DNA from: DASRHY01 sp035650275 | GTDB taxonomy: Bacteria > Actinomycetota > Actinomycetes > Propionibacteriales > Kribbellaceae | Direction of reading: 5' to 3' | Length of the DNA: 64,000 bases | NCBI GenBank assembly: GCA_035650275.1 | Contig: DASRHY010000106.1 | Coordinates: forward strand, 1-64,000 | Translations under genes and position numbers: made by a program | Part shown: positions 40,782-49,733 of the stretch, piece by piece | Position numbering within the stretch: the stretch's first letter is position 1 | Layout of the letters: each line of letters starts with the position of its first letter | Notes under the pieces: generated by a model | Told to the model about the DNA's origin: nothing | Seen by the model: the letters and a program-made list of their open reading frames with translations, nothing else | Databases searched by the model: none

Positions 40782-41571
40782 CGCCCCCGATCCTACGGGC
40801 CGCCACCAGCACGCACTCGAACGCGAACTCGAGCCCGCCCCCGTCGGTCACGTACGGCGTCAGCCCGGTCCGGCACTCCGCGGTGATCTGGTCCCGGGTC
40901 GGCGGGTCCAGCCGGCCGCCCAGCGGGGTGCTGTCCAGCTCGACCGCGACCATCTCGTCCACGCTGCCGTACCGGGTCCACCCGCTCGGCCGTGCGGTCG
41001 CGGTCGGTTGCAGTCCGGCCTCGCGTGCGTACCCGGTCAGCCGGTCGAGGTCGCCGAGCGCGAAGTACGCCGTGACCAGCCTCCGGGCGTCGGGCCCCGC
41101 GTTCCGGCTCACCACGTCGACGAAGACCTGGTACGGCGGGTTGGCCTCCAGCGGTCCGGGCACCAGGACGGCGACCGCACCGCCCGGCCGGACCACCCGG
41201 CGCAGCTCCCGCATCGCGGCCACCGGGTCCGGGAAGAACATCATCGCCATCTGGCACAGCGCCACGTCGTACTCGCCGTCCTCGCACGGCAGTGCCGCCA
41301 CGTCACCCTGGCGCCAGTCGATCTGCGGCGCCACCCGGCGCGCGACCGTCAGCATCGCCGGGTTCACGTCGACCCCGGTCACGCCGGCACCGCGCGCGGC
41401 GGCTCCCCGGGCCACCACACCGGTACCGCAGGCCACGTCCACCACCCGTTGCCCGGCCTCGACGCCGGTCGCGTCCAGCAGGTGCGGCACCCACTGCGCG
41501 AAGAACCGCGGCACGAACCACTCCTCGTACGCCACCGCCATCGTCTCGGTCAGCTGGAACGTCTCTGTCAT
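40771..41571 (-). CDS. SAM-dependent methyltransferase (class I)
   Basis: 266 residues. The SAM-binding loop is RVVDVACGTGVVARGAAARG, followed by VTGVDVNPAML and MFFPDPVAAMRELRRVVRPGG. Substrate unknown; UbiE-like in arrangement. The ATG at 41571 lies 107 bp from the divergent LuxR-type gene. The following antiporter overlaps it by 11 bp, so both may be co-transcribed, although no functional link is clear. Confidence 0.9.
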   Translation of the reverse strand: MTETFQLTETMAVAYEEWFVPRFFAQWVPHLLDATGVEAGQRVVDVACGTGVVARGAAARGAGVTGVDVNPAMLTVARRVAPQIDWRQGDVAALPCEDGEYDVALCQMAMMFFPDPVAAMRELRRVVRPGGAVAVLVPGPLEANPPYQVFVDVVSRNAGPDARRLVTAYFALGDLDRLTGYAREAGLQPTATARPSGWTRYGSVDEMVAVELDSTPLGGRLDPPTRDQITAECRTGLTPYVTDGGGLEFAFECVLVAARRIGGDDS

Positions 41572-41677
41572 CGGTGTCCCCTCTCTCGTGCCGCCGAGCC
41601 TGCCGCCGGGACCGGCCGAGGCACATCGGGCAGATGACCCATCTCCAGGTTGCGTCGGAAGGGTCACACTGGACGGC

Positions 41678-43297
41678 ATGACGCCGGACGAGCTCGTCGC
41701 GGCCGGGGGTGCGGCACTGCGGGACGGCCGGTGGGCCGAGGCGCGGGACGCCTTCGAGGCCGTGCTGCGGGAGCGCCCGGATCGCCCCGACGCGGTCGCG
41801 CTGGACGGTCTCGGCGCGGCGCTGTGGTGGCTCGGCGAGCCGCGCCGCAGTGTCGAGTGCCGTGAGCAGGCCTATGCCCGGTTCCGCCGCGGCGACGACC
41901 GCGCCGGGGCGATCCGGGCGGCACTCGGCGTCGCGGTCAGCCGGTACTCGAACTTCGGCAGCCCGGCCGTCGCGGGCGGCTGGGTCGCGCGGGCCGAACG
42001 ACTGCTGGACGGGCCCGAGGACCCGCACGCCGGCTGGGTCCAGATGATGCGCGCCTACGTCACCACGGATCCGGCCCGCTCGGTGGCGGCGTACCGGCGC
42101 TGTCTGGAGCAGGCCCGGCGCGACGGCGACCCGGACCTTGAGCTGTGCTCGCTGTCCGGACTGGGCGAACGGCTGGTGCTGCTCGGCGAGGTGGACGAGG
42201 GGATGGCGCTGCTGGACGAGGCGATGGCCGCCGCGCTCGCGGGCGAGCCCCGGTCGCTGGACACGGTCGTGTACACCAGCTGCGACCTGCTGGTCGCTTG
42301 CGACCTGGTCGCCGACCTGGACCGGGCCCGGCAGTGGTGCCGGGCCGCCGACCGGTTCATCGCGCGGTACGGCTGCCCGTTCCTGTCCGCGCGCTGCCGG
42401 ATGGTGTACGGCAGCGTGCTGGTCGCGTCCGGGGACTGGGCCGGCGCGGACAGCGAGCTGCGGCAGGCGATCGCGCTCGGCGCCGCCGCCGGCCCGGCGA
42501 TGGCCGCCGAGGCTGCGGGCCGGCTGGCCGACCTGCGGCTGCGGCAGGGCCGGATCGAGGACGCCGCGGCGCTGCTCGACCAGGCCGGACGGGACGCCCG
42601 GACGGTGCTCGCGGCCGCGGCGCTGCGGCTGTCCCGCGGTGATGCCGATGGTGCGGTCGCACTGCTCCGAGACACCCCGGGCGACCGGCTGCCGGAGGCG
42701 CTCGCGCTGCTGGTCCGGGCGCACCTGGCCGGCGGCGACGTCGGTACCGCGGCCACGACCGCCGCCCGGCTGGACCGGCTCGCTGCCACCGGCCCGCCGT
42801 ACGCGGAGGCACTCGCCGCCGTCGCCGCCGCCGGTGTCGCCACCGCGACGGATGCACCGGATGCCGCGGAACGGTGGCAGCGCGCCGCCGCGTCGTTCGG
42901 CGCGCTCGGGATGCCGTACGACGCGGCGCGCTGCCGGCTCGAGCTGGCCCGGGCGCTCGCCGCATCCCGGCTCGCGGACGCGACCGCTGAGGCCGAGGCA
43001 GCGCTGGCCGTGTTCGGCGAGCTCGGTGCGGCCGCCGATGCCGACGCGGCGGCCGGGCTGCTCCGGTCGCTCGGCCGGGCGCCCGCCCGCGGGCCGCGCG
43101 GAACAGGTCTGCTCACCGACCGCGAGCGCCAGGTGCTGCGGCTGATCGGCCTCGGCCTGAGCAACCCGGAGATCGGCGCGCGGCTGCACATCAGCCGGAA
43201 GACCGCCGAGCACCACGTCAGCAACGTGCTCGGCAAGCTCGGCGCCCGCAACCGCGCCGAGGCGGTGGCGCGGGCCGGCCAGGCGGTGGACCCGTGA
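41678..43297 (+). CDS. LuxR-type regulator with long TPR-like sensor region
   Basis: 539 residues. The first ~460 residues are helical TPR-like repeats (Ala-rich, SYSTEM of paired helices); the C-terminus is a LuxR-type HTH, LLTDRERQVLRLIGLGLSNPEIGARLHISRKTAEHHV. No receiver or kinase domain and no Walker A motif are present, so it is not an LuxR-LAL ATPase. Its stop overlaps the phosphotransferase gene by GTGA, coupling the two. Confidence 0.88.
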   Translation: MTPDELVAAGGAALRDGRWAEARDAFEAVLRERPDRPDAVALDGLGAALWWLGEPRRSVECREQAYARFRRGDDRAGAIRAALGVAVSRYSNFGSPAVAGGWVARAERLLDGPEDPHAGWVQMMRAYVTTDPARSVAAYRRCLEQARRDGDPDLELCSLSGLGERLVLLGEVDEGMALLDEAMAAALAGEPRSLDTVVYTSCDLLVACDLVADLDRARQWCRAADRFIARYGCPFLSARCRMVYGSVLVASGDWAGADSELRQAIALGAAAGPAMAAEAAGRLADLRLRQGRIEDAAALLDQAGRDARTVLAAAALRLSRGDADGAVALLRDTPGDRLPEALALLVRAHLAGGDVGTAATTAARLDRLAATGPPYAEALAAVAAAGVATATDAPDAAERWQRAAASFGALGMPYDAARCRLELARALAASRLADATAEAEAALAVFGELGAAADADAAAGLLRSLGRAPARGPRGTGLLTDRERQVLRLIGLGLSNPEIGARLHISRKTAEHHVSNVLGKLGARNRAEAVARAGQAVDP

Positions 43298-44265
43298 CCG
43301 GCTACCTCGACACCGCGGTGGAGCGGGTGCCGCTCGGCGACCATGCCGGCAAGTCCGGCGCCGCGCTGGAACGGGTACTGCTCGCCGACGGCCGGCGGCT
43401 GGTGGTGAAGAGGTTGTCGCCGGCAACGGATCTGCTGATGGCACTGAGCGGGGACAGCACCGGCCGGGAGTACGACGTCTGGGCGTCCGGCCTGCTCGAT
43501 CGGCTGCCGGCCGGAGTCGGTCACGCGGTGCTCGACGGCTGGCGTGAAGCCGACGGCGCCGTGCTGGTGATGCGGGACCTCGGGGACACGGTGCTGACCT
43601 GGGACGACCGGCTGGACCGGACCCGCTGCCGGCAGGTGCTCACCGCGGTGGCGGCGATGCATCGCGCGTTCCTCGACCAGGCGCCGGACGACCTGGTCCC
43701 GCTGACCGTGCTGCTGGGTACCTTCGCCCCGGCCCGCATCGCGCCGCACGCCGGTGGCCCGAACCCGCTGGGCGCACTGGTGCTGCGCGGCTGGGAGTAC
43801 TTCGCCGACCAGGTCCCGGCCGATGTCGCGGATCCGGTGTTCGCACTGCTCACCGACGCCACGCCGCTGGCGACCGCGCTGGCCGGCCGGCCGTGCACGC
43901 TGGTGCACGGCGATCTGGCCACGGTCAACGTGGCGCTGGACGGCGACCAGGTGACGCTGCTCGACTGGAGCATTCCCGCGGCAGCGCCGGGAGCGGTCGA
44001 CCTGGCCCGGCTGCTCGCCGGCTGCGCCTCGGTGATCGACGCCACCCGCGAGGAGGTGATCGCCGAGTACCGGGCGCTCGCGGGTCCGGCCGACGACGAG
44101 GCCGCGCTGCGGCTGGCCCTGCTCGGCGGCCTGGTCTGGCTCGGCTGGAACAAGGCCCTGGACGTCGCCGAGCACCCGGATCCACTGATCCGCGAACGGG
44201 AGCGGGCCGACCTCGGCTGGTGGGTCGGCCAGGCCCGCCGCACGCTGGACGCCGGCCTGCTCTGA
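43294..44265 (+). CDS. APH-type phosphotransferase-like protein
   Basis: 323 residues. The kinase-like fold shows the Brenner motif HGDLATVNVAL and DWSIPAAAPGAVDLARLL, matching APH/ChoK-type phosphotransferases; an upstream VVKRL offers the ATP lysine. The substrate is unknown. It is coupled to the LuxR-type gene through a GTGA overlap, so both act in one pathway. No resistance role should be inferred from the name alone. Confidence 0.85.
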   Translation: MTGYLDTAVERVPLGDHAGKSGAALERVLLADGRRLVVKRLSPATDLLMALSGDSTGREYDVWASGLLDRLPAGVGHAVLDGWREADGAVLVMRDLGDTVLTWDDRLDRTRCRQVLTAVAAMHRAFLDQAPDDLVPLTVLLGTFAPARIAPHAGGPNPLGALVLRGWEYFADQVPADVADPVFALLTDATPLATALAGRPCTLVHGDLATVNVALDGDQVTLLDWSIPAAAPGAVDLARLLAGCASVIDATREEVIAEYRALAGPADDEAALRLALLGGLVWLGWNKALDVAEHPDPLIRERERADLGWWVGQARRTLDAGLL

Positions 44266-44275
44266 GGCTGCACGC

Positions 44276-44665
44276 TTAGGCGTTCGCCTGCTCCTCGGCG
44301 GTGTACGGCCGGAGGACGCAGAACTCGTTGCCTTCCGGATCGGCCAGCACCACCCAGCTGACGTCGTCGCTCTGGCCGACGTACACCCGTTTCCCGCCGA
44401 GCGCCTCGATCCGGGCCACCTCGGCCTCCTGGTCGTCCGGGCGCAGGTCCAGGTGCAGCCGGTTCTTCACCTTCTTGTCGTCCGGCACCCGCAGGAACAG
44501 GATGTCCGGCACGACGCCGTCCTCCGGGCTGCCCTCCGGCGGCTCGAGCGCGATCTCGTCGGCGTCCTCGTAGGTACGCCGCCAGCCCAGCACCTCGGCC
44601 CAGAACGTCGCCTGCGCGTCAGGGTCGTGCGAGTCGATGCTGATGCACTGCACGCGGATCGTCAT
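44276..44665 (-). CDS. VOC/glyoxalase-family protein
   Basis: 129 residues: HDPDAQATFWAEVLGWRR, DDKKVKNRLHLDLRPD, and WVVLADPEGNEFCVLRP. It is a close relative of the frameshifted gene at 23270-23650 and shows what that gene's end should look like. Function unknown; single-domain VOC proteins include resistance and isomerase members. Convergent with the phosphotransferase gene and divergent from the next. Confidence 0.88.
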   Translation of the reverse strand: MTIRVQCISIDSHDPDAQATFWAEVLGWRRTYEDADEIALEPPEGSPEDGVVPDILFLRVPDDKKVKNRLHLDLRPDDQEAEVARIEALGGKRVYVGQSDDVSWVVLADPEGNEFCVLRPYTAEEQANA

Positions 44666-44688
44666 GCAGCCAGCCTAGGCTGCTGGGT

Positions 44689-45573
44689 GTGAGCACTCCC
44701 GAGCCGTTCCCGCGGCGGATCTGGCGCACGCTGGAGCCGTACCACGCGATCACCTACTTCGCGCCCGAGACCAGGGCCGCCACCGACGCACTCGGCCTGA
44801 AGGGCGGGTGGATGAGCTACTTCGGCTGCCGGGCCGCTCCGCTCGGCCCGGTCGGGCCGGTGCTGGTCACCGCGCTGTTCTACAGCTTCCACCCGCTGAT
44901 GGTGGCGCGGTCGCTGCCGGACGCCTGGTCGTACGCCGAGCCGTCGCAGCTGCTCGACGCCCGGCTGGCCGCTGTCGACGCCGCCGTACGACGCCTGCTG
45001 CCGGACGCGATCGGCAGCGCGGACCTGGCCCGGGCGGCCGAGCTGGCGAGGCGCGCGGTGGAGCTGACTGTGGTGGACGGCCGGCCGATGGCGGCGGCGA
45101 ACTCGGCGCTGCCGTGGCCGGACGAGCCGCACCTGGCGCTCTGGCAGGCCACCACCACGCTGCGCGAGGCGCGCGGTGACGGCCACGTCGCGGCACTGGT
45201 CGCCTCCGGGCTGAGCTCCTGCCAGGCGTGCGTGACGATCTCCGCCGCAGGCGGTCCACCGCCGGAGGTGTTCAAGGTGAGCCGGCGCTGGAGCGACGAG
45301 GAGTGGGCGGCGGCCTCGGCGGACCTGGCGCTGCGCGGTTACCTGCACGAGGACGGCACGCTGACGTCCGACGGAGTGTCGCTGCGGGAGGACGTCGAGC
45401 GGCGTACCGACGAACTGGCCGACCAGACCTGGCAGGCGCTCGGCGAGGACGACAGTGCCGAGCTGGACCGGCTGGTCAGGCCACTCAGCCGGGTCCTGAT
45501 GGCGAACGGCTCGGTACCGGCGATGAACCCGATCGGCCTGCGCTGGGACCCGGCCGAGATCAACCCCGGCTGA
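44689..45573 (+). CDS. SCO6745-family protein
   Basis: 294 residues. The family start RRIWRTLEPYHAITYFAPETR and the segment GLKGGWMSYFGCRAAPLG, together with ALFYSFHPLMVARSLPDAW, mark this actinobacterial family (EvbL-like). Its function is unknown. The GTG at 44689 sits 23 bp from the divergent VOC start. A C-terminal winged-helix-like tail (VSLREDVERRTDELADQTW) is seen. Confidence 0.82.
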   Translation: MSTPEPFPRRIWRTLEPYHAITYFAPETRAATDALGLKGGWMSYFGCRAAPLGPVGPVLVTALFYSFHPLMVARSLPDAWSYAEPSQLLDARLAAVDAAVRRLLPDAIGSADLARAAELARRAVELTVVDGRPMAAANSALPWPDEPHLALWQATTTLREARGDGHVAALVASGLSSCQACVTISAAGGPPPEVFKVSRRWSDEEWAAASADLALRGYLHEDGTLTSDGVSLREDVERRTDELADQTWQALGEDDSAELDRLVRPLSRVLMANGSVPAMNPIGLRWDPAEINPG

Positions 45574-45625
45574 GACGCGCCCGGCGGGAGTCCCGACGTC
45601 GGCAGCGGCACGACCCGCCAGCGAC

Positions 45626-45826
45626 TCAGCCGCGACGGCCGATCGCGCCGCGGCCGACGACGTACAGCAGGGCAACCCCGATGCCGGCCACGATCGGGCC
45701 GACGATCGCCCAGAACGCCTCGCCGGTCATCGAGCTGCCCTCCAGGTAGCCCAGGCCCTGCAGCGTCCACACCACCCCGATCACTGTCAGCAGCAGCCCG
45801 ACCGCGATACCCAGCACCCTTTTCAT
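45626..45826 (-). CDS. Small two-helix membrane protein
   Basis: 66 residues with two membrane helices: VLGIAVGLLLTVIGVVWTLQ and FWAIVGPIVAGIGVALLYVV. Start ATG at 45826 follows GGGTGG. Such proteins are frequent in actinobacteria and uncharacterised. Convergent with the SCO6745-family gene. Confidence 0.75.
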   Translation of the reverse strand: MKRVLGIAVGLLLTVIGVVWTLQGLGYLEGSSMTGEAFWAIVGPIVAGIGVALLYVVGRGAIGRRG

Positions 45827-45900
45827 CACCCACCCATTCTCAGCCGTCCCGCCCACCCAGGGCGACCACCAGCCCCGCATCGACCAGACCTGCCGCACTT

Positions 45901-45951
45901 CCCGTACAGACACGCCGGGCCGGGGGCGCCGGGGCGGCGTGTCGGTGCGGG
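45901..45951. repeat. Palindromic repeat family B, copy 2
   Basis: Arms 45901-45917 (CCCGTACAGACACGCCG) and 45935-45951 around a 17-nt spacer pair with one internal A-G mismatch at the same place as in copies 1 and 3, plus one G-T pair. It lies between the divergent small membrane protein and metallo-hydrolase genes; the right arm ends just before the start of the latter. Confidence 0.75.
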
Positions 45952-45959
45952 GAGTGGGG

Positions 45960-46790
45960 TTGAATCGCCGGGTGGACGTGACGGTGCTGTGCGATGCGGT
46001 GGCGCTGTTCCCGGAGCCGGTCGGGGACGCGTTGCCGGGGTGGACCGACGAGCACCAGGCCTGGACCGCGGAGCGGGCGCAAGGCAACGTCGCGCCGGAC
46101 GGCGGGTGGTGGCTGCACTTCCATACGTACCTGCTCACCGGCGACTCCTCGGCGGTGCTGGTGGACACCGGGATCGGGCCCGCCGGCAGTGCGGCCGCGG
46201 ACTGGCTCGGCACCAGCGGAAGGTTGCCGGACCTGCTCGGCACCGCCGGCGTCACGCCGGACGAGATCGACACCGTCGTACTCACGCACGTACACCTCGA
46301 CCACGCCGGCTGGAACACCGACGGCGCCCGGCCGCGGTTCGCGAACGCGTCGTACGTCCTTCAGGCGGCCGAGCTCGAGCACATCCGCGGCACGGCGTCG
46401 TACGACCGGTACCTGAAGGCGGCCGACGAGGCGGGACAGCTGCGGGCAGTGGACGGCGAGACCGACCTGGCCGGGGTGCGGCTGGTACCGACACCGGGTC
46501 ATACACCCGGGCACCAGAGCGTGGTCACCGCGCGGGCGGTGCTGGCCGGCGACGTACTGGTGCACCCGGCGCAGGCCGCATGGCCCGAGCTGACCTACGT
46601 GTACGAGACCGAGCCGGCCGTCGCGGCGACCAGCCGCAGGGCGGTGCTCGCGCTGGCCGGGGCGTACGGCGTCCCACTCGCGCCGGCTCATCTGCACACA
46701 CCGCTACGGGTGAACTCCGGCCTCGGCGGGCCGACCTCGCTGCCCGCCGAGGGGCCGGGCACGGACCGTTGCCCGGTGCAACGACTCTAG
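45960..46790 (+). CDS. MBL-fold metallo-hydrolase
   Basis: 276 residues. Zinc motif HVHLDH (His110-His115), with Asp as the second metal ligand, LVDTGIGP near the start and HTPGHQSV and GDVLVHPAQ later. The fold covers beta-lactamase-like hydrolases of lactones, thioesters and nucleic acids; the substrate is unassigned. I use a TTG at 45960 (GGGGAG upstream) as the likely start; GTG codons at 45939 and 45972 are alternatives, the former inside the repeat. Confidence 0.8.
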   Translation: MNRRVDVTVLCDAVALFPEPVGDALPGWTDEHQAWTAERAQGNVAPDGGWWLHFHTYLLTGDSSAVLVDTGIGPAGSAAADWLGTSGRLPDLLGTAGVTPDEIDTVVLTHVHLDHAGWNTDGARPRFANASYVLQAAELEHIRGTASYDRYLKAADEAGQLRAVDGETDLAGVRLVPTPGHTPGHQSVVTARAVLAGDVLVHPAQAAWPELTYVYETEPAVAATSRRAVLALAGAYGVPLAPAHLHTPLRVNSGLGGPTSLPAEGPGTDRCPVQRL

Positions 46791-47680
46791 CGGCGCCGGG
46801 ACAGCGCCACGCCGGCCAGGCAGAGCGCACCGCCGGCGATCGCGAGGCCGGCCGGGGTCTCGTCCAGCAGCAGCCAGCCGAGCACGATCGTGATCGGCGG
46901 CACCAGGTACGTCGTGGCGCCCATCCGGCCGGCGCTGGTCCGGGCCAGCGCGTACGCCCAGGTGGTGAACGCCAGCGCGGTCGGCAGCGCCCCCAGGTAC
47001 ACCACCCACCACAGCGTGGACGCCTCCGCGGCCCGGGCCTCCCGCACCAGCGCGGGTGCGAATGGCAGGCACGCGACGGCTCCGATCGTGCACGCGGCCC
47101 AGGTCACCTGCAGCGCTGGGATCCGGGCCAGCAACGGCTTCTGCGCCACCACCCCGATCGCATAGCCGGCCGCCGCGACCACACACAGCACCACGCCCCA
47201 GGTCTCCGCGGTCCCGGTCGACGACGACGTCCCGATCACCACGACACCGGCGAACGCGACCAGGCTGCCGACGACCAGCCGGCCCGGGAAGCCCTCGCCC
47301 AGCACGATCCCCGCCAGCAGTGCGATCATCAGCGGCCCGACATTCACCAGCATCGCCGCGGTGCCGGCGTCGACCCGCTGCTCGGCGGCGTTCAGCGCGA
47401 CGTTGTAGCCGCCGAACCAGAGCACTCCGCAGATCACCAGAGCAACCCAGTCCCGCCGGGTCGGCGGCCGCCATCGGGCCGCTCGCGGCCGGGTGAACAG
47501 CAGTACGCCGAGCAGCACGCTGCCGATCACGAGCCGGCCGAGCGCCAGCGCACCGGGCGAAACCTCGTTCCCGACGTGCCGGATCGCCACGAAGGCCGAT
47601 GCCCAGAGCACGACGGTGGTGAGCGCGGCGGCGGCGGCGAGCAGGGAGGTCCGGGTCGGGGCGGGACTCGTGGTAGTCAC
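46787..47680 (-). CDS. EamA/DMT-family transporter
   Basis: 297 residues with ten membrane segments in two EamA halves: LWASAFVAIRHVGNEVSPGALALGRLVIG in the first and YLGALPTALAFTTWAYALARTSAGRMGATTYLVPPITIVLGWLLL in the second. DMT transporters export amino acids, drugs or nucleotides; substrate unknown. Convergent with the metallo-hydrolase (4-bp overlap of stops). Confidence 0.9.
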   Translation of the reverse strand: MTTTSPAPTRTSLLAAAAALTTVVLWASAFVAIRHVGNEVSPGALALGRLVIGSVLLGVLLFTRPRAARWRPPTRRDWVALVICGVLWFGGYNVALNAAEQRVDAGTAAMLVNVGPLMIALLAGIVLGEGFPGRLVVGSLVAFAGVVVIGTSSSTGTAETWGVVLCVVAAAGYAIGVVAQKPLLARIPALQVTWAACTIGAVACLPFAPALVREARAAEASTLWWVVYLGALPTALAFTTWAYALARTSAGRMGATTYLVPPITIVLGWLLLDETPAGLAIAGGALCLAGVALSRRR

Positions 47681-47811
47681 GGGACGACGCTATGCCGCCG
47701 ACCGTTCGACCGGCACCGAATTATCACCGTGCGGTGTCCGGGTGCCTGCGCTGCTTGGCCCCACCCGGCACAGGTTCGCTGACGTATTCGCGGCCGCGCT
47801 GCGGCGACTGG

Positions 47812-48210
47812 TCAGCTGAGCGACCCGGGATCGGCCGGTACGTCGACCGCGTGCTGGCGCAACACCTCCAGCGGTATGACGTCCAGCGCCAGCTCGTTCG
47901 TCGACGCGAGCACCACCGGCGCCGCCACCCCGGCCTGGTACGCCTGCAGCCAGCGCACCGCGACCACGCACCACCGGTCCCCCGGCCGCAGCCCGCTGAA
48001 CCCGAACTCCGGCCGCGGCGTGGACAGGTCGTTGCCGACTGACGCCTGGTGCTCCAGGAACTCCGCCGTCACCACGGCGCAGACGGTGTGGCTGCCGGGA
48101 TCCTGCGGCCCGCTGGTACAGCACCCGTCCCGGTAGAACCCGGTGACCGGATCCGTGCCGCACTCCTCCAGCACCCCGCCCACCACGTTCCGCTGCTCCT
48201 GATCACTCAT
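47812..48210 (-). CDS. DUF2237 protein
   Basis: 132 residues with the family signature NVVGGVLEECGTDPVTGFYRDGCC, HTVCAVVTAEFLEHQASVGNDLSTP and WCVVAVRWLQA. The function of DUF2237 is unknown; the many conserved cysteines may bind metal. It lies 131 bp from the divergent-start DMT gene and 36 bp from the AlaX gene on the same strand. Confidence 0.85.
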   Translation of the reverse strand: MSDQEQRNVVGGVLEECGTDPVTGFYRDGCCTSGPQDPGSHTVCAVVTAEFLEHQASVGNDLSTPRPEFGFSGLRPGDRWCVVAVRWLQAYQAGVAAPVVLASTNELALDVIPLEVLRQHAVDVPADPGSLS

Positions 48211-48246
48211 TCGTCAGTCCTGCCCCGGGGTGTCGCCGTTCATCGG

Positions 48247-49041
48247 TCAGTCCGGTCCGGGCGTGCTGCCGCCCGCATCGCGGACCTCGATCCGGACCCG
48301 CTTGTTGCCCTTGCCCTTGGACTCGGTCCCCGTCACCGCGACCGAGCCGACCTCGGCGGTGGACAGCACGTGCGTACCGCCGTCGGCCTGCTTGTCCAGC
48401 CCGACGATGTCGATCACCCGCAGCGGGTCGATCTCGCGCGGGATCAGGTTCGCCGCGGTCCGGATCAGCGCATGGTCCTCGTCGGCCACCTCGCGTCCCA
48501 CGAAGGCGACCAGGATCTCCCGGGCCGCCATGATCTCCTCGTTGATCCGCTTCTCGATCTCCCGGCCGAACTCCGCCGACATCGACTCGAACGGGAAGTC
48601 CAGCCGGCCCTTGCCCGGTTCCATGTTCCCGCCGGTGACCGGGATCTTGTGGTCCGCCCAGATCACCCCGCAGAGGATGTGCAGCGCGGTGTGCGTACGC
48701 ATCGTCAGGTGCCGCCGGTCCCAGTCCAGCACTCCCTGCAGCTCGGTGCCCGCGGCCGGCAGCTCGGGTACGTCGAGCCAGTGCCAGATCCGACCGCTCT
48801 CGCGCTTCACCTTTGTCACCGGGACCGGCCCGGCACCCCAGTCCAGCGTGCCGAGGTCGTACGGCTGCCCGCCGCCGCCGGGGAAGAACGCCGTACGGCG
48901 CAGCGCCACCCGGCCCTGCTCGGCATCGACGTCGGCGACCGTCGCGTCGAACTCGCGCAGGTAGGCGTCGACCGCGAACAGCTCGGACCGCGCCAGGTCC
49001 TCCGGTGCGTTCTCCGGGACCGCGCGTCCTGGTACCGCCAT
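48247..49041 (-). CDS. Alanyl-tRNA editing protein AlaX
   Basis: 264 residues. The trans-editing domain has HTALHIL (HxxxH) and DKQADGGTHV, the metal-binding motifs of AlaX proteins, with a preceding FFPGGGGQPYDLG motif. It deacylates Ser- or Gly-tRNA-Ala that alanyl-tRNA synthetase mischarges. Its length matches AlaX-M/AlaX-L. It starts 2 nt from the GNAT stop on the same strand. Confidence 0.9.
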   Translation of the reverse strand: MAVPGRAVPENAPEDLARSELFAVDAYLREFDATVADVDAEQGRVALRRTAFFPGGGGQPYDLGTLDWGAGPVPVTKVKRESGRIWHWLDVPELPAAGTELQGVLDWDRRHLTMRTHTALHILCGVIWADHKIPVTGGNMEPGKGRLDFPFESMSAEFGREIEKRINEEIMAAREILVAFVGREVADEDHALIRTAANLIPREIDPLRVIDIVGLDKQADGGTHVLSTAEVGSVAVTGTESKGKGNKRVRIEVRDAGGSTPGPD

Positions 49042-49042
49042 G

Positions 49043-49582
49043 TCATGCCTCCAACCGGTAGATCACGTGCGGACGAAGCGGGTGCCCGAGCGGCAGCGAG
49101 GTGTGCTCGAAGTCCGACGACTCGTCGTACGTCATGCCGATCCGCTCCATCACCGCGCGGGACCGCACGTTGATCGCCGCGGTCATCGACATGATCGCGT
49201 CCAGACCCGCGGGCCCGAACCCGAAGCCGCAGGCCGCACGCGCCGCCTCACTCGCGAAGCCGTGGCGCCAGGCCGGACGCGCCAGCCGCCAGCCGACCTC
49301 GATCTCGCCCTTCGGCGGGATGTCCGCCCAGACCGGAAACAGCCCGGTGAAGCCGACGAAGTCGCCGGTGTCCTTGCGTTCCAGCGCCCAGAGCCCGAAC
49401 CCGCGCTCGTCGAAGGTCCGCTCGATCCGGTCCACGAACGCGTCGGACTGCGCCCGGGTCAGCGGTGCCGCTAAGAACTCCATCACCGCGGGGTCCGCGT
49501 TCATCGCCGCGAACGGCTCCAGGTCCTTCTCGGTCCAGCGGCGCAGCACAAGCCGCTCGGTCTCCAGACGATCGCCACCCAC
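49043..49582 (-). CDS. GNAT-family N-acetyltransferase (RimJ/RimL-like)
   Basis: 179 residues. ETERLVLRRWTEKDLEPFAAMNADP, GEIEVGWRLARPAWRHGFASEAAR and INVRSRAVMERIGM mark the RimJ/L-type fold with its acetyl-CoA site. The GTG at 49582 is the true start; a longer frame continues upstream through palindrome A2, giving a start of the type MANHPSCGL which I reject. Substrate unknown. Confidence 0.85.
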   Translation of the reverse strand: MGGDRLETERLVLRRWTEKDLEPFAAMNADPAVMEFLAAPLTRAQSDAFVDRIERTFDERGFGLWALERKDTGDFVGFTGLFPVWADIPPKGEIEVGWRLARPAWRHGFASEAARAACGFGFGPAGLDAIMSMTAAINVRSRAVMERIGMTYDESSDFEHTSLPLGHPLRPHVIYRLEA

Positions 49583-49613
49583 GCCCCTGAAACTACCTCG
49601 CCCCCGGTCACAC

Positions 49614-49700
49614 ATTCGCGTGGTTAACCACGCGAACTGCGGGTTCGCCCTGCGCATAACCTTGGTCAACCCGCAGCTGGGGTGGTTAGCCACGCGAATT
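49614..49700. repeat. 87-nt near-complete palindrome, family A copy 2
   Basis: Same length as the copy at 15783-15869 and about 80% identical, starting ATTCGCGTGGTTAACCACGC. Several differences between copies keep pairing: position 12/75 goes from a T-C mismatch to a T-A pair, 25/62 from T-G to T-A, and 30/57 from C-C to G-C. It lies between the ubiA-like gene and the GNAT gene on the minus strand. Confidence 0.8.
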
Positions 49701-49733
49701 GCAGGAAGAAGGAAGGCAGGAAGGAGGCCCGGG

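Noticed and set aside
49583..49693. N-terminal extension of the GNAT gene through palindrome A2
   Set aside because: The same type of peptide (PQFAW.TTR) arises from the palindrome at its other copy, where it does not lead into any gene; the GNAT fold starts at 49582.
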